NCBI RefSeq assembly: GCF_045291395.1
Contig: NZ_CP152342.1
Location: forward strand, 3,224,001-3,288,000
Direction: 5' to 3'
DNA length: 64,000 nucleotides
Source of the DNA: MR-S7 sp000400995
GTDB taxonomy: Bacteria > Pseudomonadota > Gammaproteobacteria > Burkholderiales > Burkholderiaceae_C
Within the stretch, counting starts at the first letter, position 1. Each line of letters begins with the position of its first letter. Both the position numbers and the translations under genes were made by a program. The notes beneath the pieces are model-generated. The model was not told the DNA's origin. It saw only the letters and a program-made list of their open reading frames with translations, and did not search any database. This document shows positions 57,962 to 64,000 of the stretch, in pieces.

Positions 57962-58861
57962 TCACCCGCGCGGGTGGTGCTGGGCATGGAGCGCCTTGAG
58001 CCGCTCGCGCGCCACGTGGGTGTAGATGGTGGTGGTGGAGATGTCCGCGTGCCCCAGCAGCAGCTGCACCACGCGCAGGTCGGCGCCGTGGTTGAGCAGG
58101 TGCGTGGCGAACGCATGGCGCAGCGTATGGGGCGAGAGCGGCGCGGTGATGCCCGCCGCCTGCGCGCATTTCTTGACGATGACCCAGAACATCACGCGCG
58201 TCATGCCGCTGCCGCGCTGGGTGACGAACAGGTCGTCGGTCTGCTGCCCGCCCAGGATGGCGCCGCGCGCTTCGGCCAGATAGCGCTCCAGCCAGCGCCG
58301 CGCTTCGTCGCCGAAGGGCACGAGCCGCTCCTTGCCGCCCTTGCCCATGATGCGCAGCACGCCCTCGGACAGCCCCACGTGGAAGGTCTTGAGCGTGACC
58401 AGCTCCGAGACGCGCAGGCCGCTCGCGTACATCAGCTCCAGCATGGCGCGGTCGCGCAGGCCCAGGGGCGTGGCATCGTCGGGCGCCTGCAGCAGCGCCT
58501 CGACCTGCGCCTGCGTGAGCGTCCCCGGCACGCGCAGCGGCTGGCGTGCGGCCTGCAGGCGCACCGTGGGGTCGTGCGCGATGCGCCGCTCGCGCAGCGC
58601 CCAGTGGAAGTAGCGCCGCAGCACCGTGAGGCGCCGGTTGGCGGAGGTGGCGCGCGTCTCGGCATGGCGCGCGGCGAAGTAGCCGCCCAGGTGGTGCTCC
58701 TGCGTCGCATCGAGCGCCAGCGCAGGCTCCTGCGCAGCAAGCCACTGTGCGTACATCGAGAGGTCGCGGCGGTAGGCGGCCAGGGTGTTGCGCGAGAGGC
58801 CGTCCTCCAGCCACAAGGCGTCGATGAACAGGTCGATGGCGTTCTGGCTTTCGGGCAGCAT
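57962..58861 (-). CDS. xerD: Site-specific tyrosine recombinase XerD
   Basis: The 299-residue host recombinase resolves chromosome dimers at dif with XerC. The core-binding domain begins IDLFIDALWLEDGLSRNTLA. The catalytic residues are in MYASGLRVSELVTLK, HTLRHAFATHLLNHG, LLGHADISTTTIYTHV. Length and lack of extensions separate it from the element's recombinases. It follows a Bug gene and its terminator on the same strand. Confidence 0.95.
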   Translation of the reverse strand: MLPESQNAIDLFIDALWLEDGLSRNTLAAYRRDLSMYAQWLAAQEPALALDATQEHHLGGYFAARHAETRATSANRRLTVLRRYFHWALRERRIAHDPTVRLQAARQPLRVPGTLTQAQVEALLQAPDDATPLGLRDRAMLELMYASGLRVSELVTLKTFHVGLSEGVLRIMGKGGKERLVPFGDEARRWLERYLAEARGAILGGQQTDDLFVTQRGSGMTRVMFWVIVKKCAQAAGITAPLSPHTLRHAFATHLLNHGADLRVVQLLLGHADISTTTIYTHVARERLKALHAQHHPRG

Positions 58862-58875
58862 GGCTTGGACAAAGG

Positions 58876-58899
58876 AAAAAGCCGCCCGGGGGCGGCTTT
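58876..58899 (-). terminator. Rho-independent terminator between xerD and Bug genes
   Basis: On the minus strand AAAGCCGCC-CCCGG-GCGGCTTT forms a strong stem that ends in TTTTT. It lies just past the end of the Bug gene at 58920 and before xerD at 58861. Confidence 0.85.
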
Positions 58900-58919
58900 G
58901 GTCTGGGGGAACGCGCAGC

Positions 58920-59882
58920 TTACTCCAGCGTGAGCTTCTGCTTTTGCACCACCTGCTTGTAGATCTCGAACTCGGCCTTGATCTGCTCGGCGAACTGCTC
59001 GGGCGTGTTGGCGACGATGATGGAATCGGTGTCCTCGATGCGCTTGCGCACTGCCGGGTCTTCCAGGGCCTTCTTGGTGCCGGCGCTGATCTTGTCCACC
59101 ACTTCCTTGGGCAGGTTCTTGGGGCCCAGGATGCCGTAGTAGGCCATGCGGTTCACGGGCTCCAGGCCCACTTCCTTGAAGGTGGGCACGTTGGGCAGAG
59201 CCGCCACGCGCTGGGGTGCCGAAACCACGATGGGGATCAGCTTGCCGGCCTTGATGAAGGGCAGCGCCGAAGGCAGGTTGTCGAAGATCATGGGCACCTG
59301 GCCCGCCACGGTGTCGTTCAGGGCCGGGCCCGCGCCACGGTAGGGGATGTGCGTGATGAAGGTGTTGGTAAGGCTCTTGTACAGCTCCATCAGCAGGTGG
59401 CCGATGCCGCCCGTGCCCGAGGAGGAATACGAATACTTGCCGGGGTTCTTCTGGATCTCCGCCAGGAAGGACTTGTAGTCCTTGGCCGGGAAGCTCGGGT
59501 GCACCGCGATGATGTTGGGCGTGGCCGCGATGTTGATGATGGGCGTGAAGTCGGTGACCGGGTTGTAGGGGATCTTGGTGTTGATCGCCGGGTTGGCCGC
59601 CGTGGTGGACACGGTGGCCACGCCCAGGTTGTAGCCGTCGGGCGCGGCGCGCGAGGTTTCCTGCGCGCCGATGACGCCGCCGCCACCACCGCGGTTCTCC
59701 ACCACCACGGGCTGGCCCAGGGCCTTGCCCAGCGGATCGGCGATCACGCGGCCGATGATGTCCGTGGTGCCGCCGGGTGCGAAGGGCACCAGCAGCTTGA
59801 CGGGCTTGTTGGGATAGCCCTGGGCGAAGGATGTACCTGCGGCGACGGCCAGTGCCAGTCCCAGCCAATTGCGGCGTTGCAT
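58920..59882 (-). CDS. Bug-family tripartite tricarboxylate transporter binding protein
   Basis: The 320-residue protein has a signal peptide (NWLGLALAVAAGTSFAQG) and the Bug blocks KPVKLLVPFAPGGTTDIIGR, VVENRGGGGGVIGAQETSRA and NVPTFKEVGLEPV. ATG 59882 is chosen over the upstream ATG 59897 because GAGGAGC lies at the right distance ahead. No transporter membrane subunit is adjacent, as usual for Comamonadaceae orphan Bug proteins. A terminator follows at 58876. Confidence 0.92.
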   Translation of the reverse strand: MQRRNWLGLALAVAAGTSFAQGYPNKPVKLLVPFAPGGTTDIIGRVIADPLGKALGQPVVVENRGGGGGVIGAQETSRAAPDGYNLGVATVSTTAANPAINTKIPYNPVTDFTPIINIAATPNIIAVHPSFPAKDYKSFLAEIQKNPGKYSYSSSGTGGIGHLLMELYKSLTNTFITHIPYRGAGPALNDTVAGQVPMIFDNLPSALPFIKAGKLIPIVVSAPQRVAALPNVPTFKEVGLEPVNRMAYYGILGPKNLPKEVVDKISAGTKKALEDPAVRKRIEDTDSIIVANTPEQFAEQIKAEFEIYKQVVQKQKLTLE

Positions 59883-60014
59883 AGAAAAGCTCCTCATCAA
59901 ATTGTGTTTGGTGAAAGAAAAGAGGGGGTAGGCGGCGATCCTAAACGCACAGCCCGCCCATGCCCGCCCTCTGGGCCCATTATCTGTTGGGGATTTCCCC
60001 ACACTGCGCACGGT

Positions 60015-60931
60015 ATGCTGCGCGCCGTGAATTACGCGCAGCTCCTCGTTCCCGACTTCTCCCTGATCCTGTGCGGCTACCTGCTGTGCCGCTGCACCCC
60101 CTGAACCGTTCGGTCTGGCAGCCGGTGGAAAGCCTGGTGTACTACCTGCTCTTTCCGGTGCTGCTGTTCCAGTCCATCGTCAAGAGTCCCATCAACGTGG
60201 GCGAGGCCTCGGGCCTGATCGCCGCAGGTCTGGGCACCGGCCTGTGCGGCATCGCGCTGGCCTACAGCCTGCCCCACCTGCCCTGGCTGGGCCGTCACAT
60301 CGACCGGCGCGACCATGCGGCCAGCGCGCAGGTGGCCTTCCGCTTCAATTCCTTCATCGTGCTGGCGCTGGCCGAGCGCCTGGCGGGCGCCCAGGGCCTG
60401 CTGATGGCAGCCGTGCTCATCGGCGTGTGCGTGCCGCTCTTCAACGTGGCGGCCGTGTGGCCCATGGCGCGCGGCGGCCGGCAGGGCTTCGTGCGCGAGC
60501 TGGTGCGCAACCCGCTGATCGTGGCCACCGCCACGGGGCTGGCGGCGAACCTGCTGGGCTTTCGCATTCCGTTCTGGATGGAGCCGACGGTGAGCCGCAT
60601 CAGCGCCGCGTCGCTCGCGCTGGGGCTGATGGCGGCGGGCGCGGGCCTGCAGTTCGGGCTGCTCACGCGCAGCAAGCTGCTGTCCACGGCGCTGCTGGCC
60701 ATCCGCCACGTGGTGCAGCCGCTGATCGCCTGGGGCCTGGCCCGGCTGCTCGGCCTGGATGCCGCGCAGACGGCGGTGCTGATGGCGTTCTGCGCCGTGT
60801 CCACCGCCTCCACCTGCTACGTGCTGGCGGCGCGCATGGGGCACAACGGGGCCTACGTGGCGGGGCTGGTCACGCTGTCCACCGTGCTGGGTGCGGTCAG
60901 CCTGCCGCTGGCGCTGGGGATGGTGCGGTAG
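60015..60931 (+). CDS. AEC-family (auxin efflux carrier) transporter, frameshifted near start
   Basis: The hydrophobic ~300-residue protein has about ten helices, with PVESLVYYLLFPVLLFQSIV, AFRFNSFIVLALAERLAG and VLMAFCAVSTASTCYVLAAR as in AEC permeases. The first 28 codons (ATG 60015 or GTG 60027, VNYAQLLVPDFSLILCGYLL) are in another frame, ending TGA just after the C5 run 60097-60101. With C6 the two join as CRCTPLNRSVWQPVE. The substrate is unknown, perhaps an organic acid as for malate-type AEC carriers. Its 3' end overlaps the convergent cyclase gene by 35 bp. Confidence 0.85.
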
Positions 60932-63580
60932 CCAGGTTCTCGCTCCACGGCGTGGAGCGGTTGCGCCCGTTGCGCTTGGAGAAATACATCGCCGCGTCGG
61001 CACGCTCCAGGCAGGCCAGTGCCCGCGCATCGTCCGGCGCCAGGGCATAGACACCGAGGCTGATGGTGATGCGGATGTCGCCCACGCCATCCACGGCAAT
61101 CGGGTGCGCTGCCACCGCCTCGCGCAGGCGCTCGGCACGCAGGTAGCCGGCTTCCGCGCCGGCCGAGGACAGCAGCGCCGCGAACTCCTCGCCGCCCAGG
61201 CGGCCCACCATGTCGTCCTTGCGCAGTTCCTGCTCCAGCACCCATGCAAGTGCCTGGAGCACCACGTCGCCCACGGCGTGGCCGTAGGTGTCGTTCACGC
61301 GCTTGAAATGGTCGATGTCGAGCATGATGAGCGTGGCCGCGTCCACCAGGCCGGCGCGCAGGTGGTCCAGCTCCATGTCCAGCCGCTCCATGAAGGCCCG
61401 GCGGTTGGGGATGCCGGTGAGCGCGTCGGTGAGCGCCAGCGTCTCCAGCCGCGTTTCGCGCTGGCGGCGCGCGTCGGTGTCGATCAGGGTCCAGATCACG
61501 CCGCCGTCGCCGTCCTCGGGGTCGAGCTGCGTGCCCTGCATGTCGAACCAGCGCGGGTCGCCCGAAGGCAGGCGCAGCGCCCATTCCACGCGCACGGATC
61601 CTTCCGCCTGGAGCCGGTCGTAGAGCGCGGCGAACCGGGCGAAGCCTTCGTCGCTGTCGTGCAGCAGGCGAAACGACAGCCCCGGCGGCTGCCTGCCGGC
61701 CTGCAGGCCGAAGACCTGGGCCGCGCGTTCGTTGGCGTAGAGAATGTCGCGGCCGGGCGTGGCCACCATCACCAGCGCGCCGCCACGGTCGATCAGCGCC
61801 TTGAGCATGCGGCCCTGCTCCACGCGCTGCTGGATGTCGGTGTGCGTGCCCAGCATGTGCAGCGGGCGGCCGCGCGCGTCGCGCTCGGACACCTCGCCGC
61901 GCGACTCGACGTGGAGCCAGCCGTTCTCCGCGGTGCGCAGGCGCATTTCCACGCGGAACTCCTCGCCCAGCTCCAGGTGGCGGCGCAGCCTTTCACGCAC
62001 CCGTTCGCCGTCCGCGGGGTGGATCCTGGCCAGGAAGTCCTCGTACAGCAGCGCAAAGGCGCCGTCCTCGAAACCCAGCATCTGGTAGCAGCGCGCATCC
62101 CATTCGACGCGGCCGCTCTCGCAGTCCCATTGCCACAGGCCGTCGCGCACGGCCTGCACGGTGGCGCGCAGGCGCTCCTCGCTGCGGCGGATGGCTTCCT
62201 GCAGCGCCTGGTCCTGCGTCACATCGTGTACGTAGCCGTACCAGAGCAGCGTGCCGTCGTCCTCGCGCTGGGGCCGCGCATGGCCGTGCAGCCAGCGCAG
62301 GCCGCCTCCGGGGTGGCGCACGCGGTATTTGTGGTCCCAGAGACCCTGCGTGGCCATGCTGGCACGCACGGACGCGGCCAGCGCCGGCAGGTCGGCGGGG
62401 TGCACGCGGCTTGCCAGGCCAGCCTCGCCCGCCGGGCCGGCAGCGGGGGGCAGGCCATGCACCTCGAAGAAGCCCGGCGTGGTGAACAGCAGGCGGAAAT
62501 CCCCCGCCTCGTCCATGCGGCTCTGAAACAGGCCGCCGGGCACCTCCTGCGCCAGGCGGGCGAAGCGGCGCTCGCCCTGCAGGCGCAGTCGCTCGCTGCG
62601 CTCGCGCTGCACGGCCAGCCAGACGGTCAGCAGGGCGCCGAGCAGGATCAGCGCGCTCGTCACGCCGTTGCGCACCAGGCTGCGGGCCACGGTAGCCTGG
62701 AACGGCCCGAAGACGGCATGGCGGTCCAAGCCCACGGCGACGATGAGCGGCTGGTCCGGCACGCGGCTCCAGGCATAGAGCCGCCGCACGCCGTCCGGAG
62801 GGGCCTCCACGTCGTAGGTGCCCTGCATGCGCTGCGGCTCGAACAGGTGCAGCCGCTCGGGCGGCACCGCGCGGCCGAGCACGGCATCCTGCTGCCGGGA
62901 GCGGGCGAGGTAGGTGCCGTCGGTGCGCAGCAGGGAGATGATGTCGCCCGGCCCGTCGAGGATGGCCCGGAAATAGCGGGCGATGTAGTCGGGCGACAGC
63001 GAGAGCACCACCACGCCGTCGAATTCGCCGCCGCGCAGCAGGGGCCGGCTCAGCTGGATCGTCCACTGCCGCGACAGGCGCCCCTGCACGGGCGTCCCCA
63101 CGAACATGCCCGCGGCACGCCGCTCGGCATGCGCCTGGAAATGCTCGCGGTCGCGGATCGACACCTTCTCCTGCGGCCCGCCGGGCGGGGCCAGGTTGGA
63201 ATAGACGATGTCGCCGCCCGCATCGGCGACGGCCACCTGCACGAGCACGCCCAAGGGGTAGGCGTCGAACACCGTCGTGACCATTTGCCGGAAAGCCGCC
63301 CCGTCTCCGGCGGCATAGCCGGTCGCCAGGCTTTGCAGGGTGTAGTCCAGCCCCGACAGCAGGGTCTGCACCTGCACGGACACCGCATGGGATATCTGGC
63401 CCACCCGCAGCCAGGTCTGCGCCTCGGTTTCGCGCTGCTGCGTGCGGTAGCCGTTGAGCAGCACCGACCAGTAGGCGCCCATGGCCAGCACCAGGCAGGC
63501 GATGCCCGCCACCAGATTCCATGCGAACGGTGTCAGCCCCGCTGGGAAGCGGGCGGGAAAAAGGCGGTCTTGGTGGGCAT
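60897..63580 (-). CDS. Cache-PAS diguanylate cyclase, frameshifted in the first codons
   Basis: The membrane sensor has an N-terminal TM helix and a periplasmic dCache region (VSIRDREHFQAHAERRAAGM). A second TM (GVTSALILLGALLTVWLAVQ) and three PAS domains (~320-430, 445-560, 570-690) follow. The GGDEF domain contains ALTDALTGIPNRRAFMERL and active site RLGGEEF, so it should synthesise c-di-GMP. The likely start ATG 63580 (MPTKTAFFPPASQRG) is out of frame with LTPFAWNLVAGIACLV by one base in the C4 run 63537-63540. An alternative is GTG 63512 without a frameshift, but this would trim the TM helix. Confidence 0.88.
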
Positions 63581-63587
63581 GTCCGTC

Positions 63588-64000
63588 CTATTGTTGCGCC
63601 AGGGCCCAGCCTACATGCTCGCGCACCAGGGCGCTGCCGTGCTCTGCACGGGTGCGCAGCGCGGCCTCGAGCGCGGGCGCCTGCGCCGGGCCGGCAGCGC
63701 GCAGCGCATTGCCCAGCGCCACGGCGATGTTGCGCAGCCAGCGCTCGTGGCCGATGCGGCGGATCGGCCCGCCCTCGGTCATGCGCAGGAAGGTGGCTTC
63801 GTCCCAGGAGAACAGGTGCGCGAGCTGCTGCGCCACCAGGCCTGTGCGCGCGTCGAAGTCCGGCAGCCTGCTTGTCTGCGCGAACTTGTTCCAGGGACAG
63901 ATGAGCTGGCAGTCGTCGCAGCCGTAGATGCGGTTGCCTATGAGCGGGCGCAGCTCCAGGGGGATGCTGCCCGCGTGCTCGATGGTCAGGTACGAGATGC
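63588..64000 (-). CDS. queG: Epoxyqueuosine reductase QueG, C-terminal part
   Basis: The gene runs off the window end. The visible 137 residues include RIYGCDDCQLICPWNKFAQT, with cysteines of a [4Fe-4S] cluster as in QueG. The HEAT-repeat-like tail follows (RWLRNIAVALGNALRAAGPA). QueG reduces epoxyqueuosine to queuosine in tRNA with cobalamin and iron-sulfur clusters. The stop at 63588 lies 8 bp before the start region of the Cache-PAS cyclase on the same strand. Confidence 0.9.
   Translation of the reverse strand, partial: ISYLTIEHAGSIPLELRPLIGNRIYGCDDCQLICPWNKFAQTSRLPDFDARTGLVAQQLAHLFSWDEATFLRMTEGGPIRRIGHERWLRNIAVALGNALRAAGPAQAPALEAALRTRAEHGSALVREHVGWALAQQ

Noticed and set aside
57962..58861. 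XerD as a fourth integrase of the element
   Set aside because: It lies 33 kb outside the element, has host composition and the typical 299-residue length of the chromosomal recombinase.

Overview
The window is a high-GC betaproteobacterial chromosome segment, most likely from the Comamonadaceae (Acidovorax/Alicycliphilus/Diaphorobacter-like). The reasons are three Bug-type tricarboxylate-transporter binding proteins without their membrane subunits, the coaBC-dut, pyrG-kdsA-eno-ftsB, parE-parC and dapA-bamC gene sets, and a dispersed short repeat (AATAGC...GCGCTT...AAGCGC.GGAGGCC) typical of that family. The genus is an inference; no rRNA or tRNA gene is present to settle it.

Region 1 (1-2945) holds an ATP-grasp/alpha-E gene pair and a large nested palindrome. 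Region 2 (2946-25239) is the competence gene comEC, cut in two at its SISGLH motif by a ~19.8 kb mobile element (about 4536-24339). The element has visibly lower GC than the flanks. Its left end carries a Tn554/RIT-like transposition module: a small CHC2-like protein, three tyrosine recombinases in tandem with overlapping reading frames, and a small coiled-coil TnpC-like protein. The cargo looks like a defence or accessory island: HAD-family (RNA-repair-associated type) proteins in four whole or broken copies, a secreted EEP-family nuclease/phosphatase, an XRE regulator with matching operator-like sites, an orphan mobile mystery protein A, a two-gene LOTUS/OST-HTH operon behind a promoter-terminator leader, a PHP-plus-SMC-like ATPase (TrlF family), an unknown frameshifted gene, and a KAP-family P-loop NTPase. 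One HAD gene appears to be split by a nested ~9.35 kb insertion (12333-21686) whose ends share an inverted TTGAACACTC sequence.

Region 3 (25335-48483) is core chromosome: RidA, a chemoreceptor, topoisomerase IV (parE, parC), an MFS transporter, a methyltransferase, dapA-bamC, roxA and a SlyD-like isomerase, lipoproteins, dut and coaBC, pyrG-kdsA-eno-ftsB, hslO and a gamma carbonic anhydrase. Region 4 (48558-64000) is rich in c-di-GMP and sensory genes: tandem EAL-HDOD paralogues flanking a palindromic element, a globin-coupled GGDEF/EAL protein, an Aer-like chemoreceptor and a Cache/PAS/GGDEF cyclase. Bug proteins, xerD, an AEC transporter and the end of queG are interspersed.

Six genes (island gene at 19885, coaBC, a DUF1330 gene, the Aer-like receptor, the AEC transporter, the Cache-GGDEF cyclase) each show one short base loss, mostly in G/C runs. 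Because coaBC is normally essential, systematic homopolymer sequencing error is the simplest explanation, and those genes should be read as probably intact.
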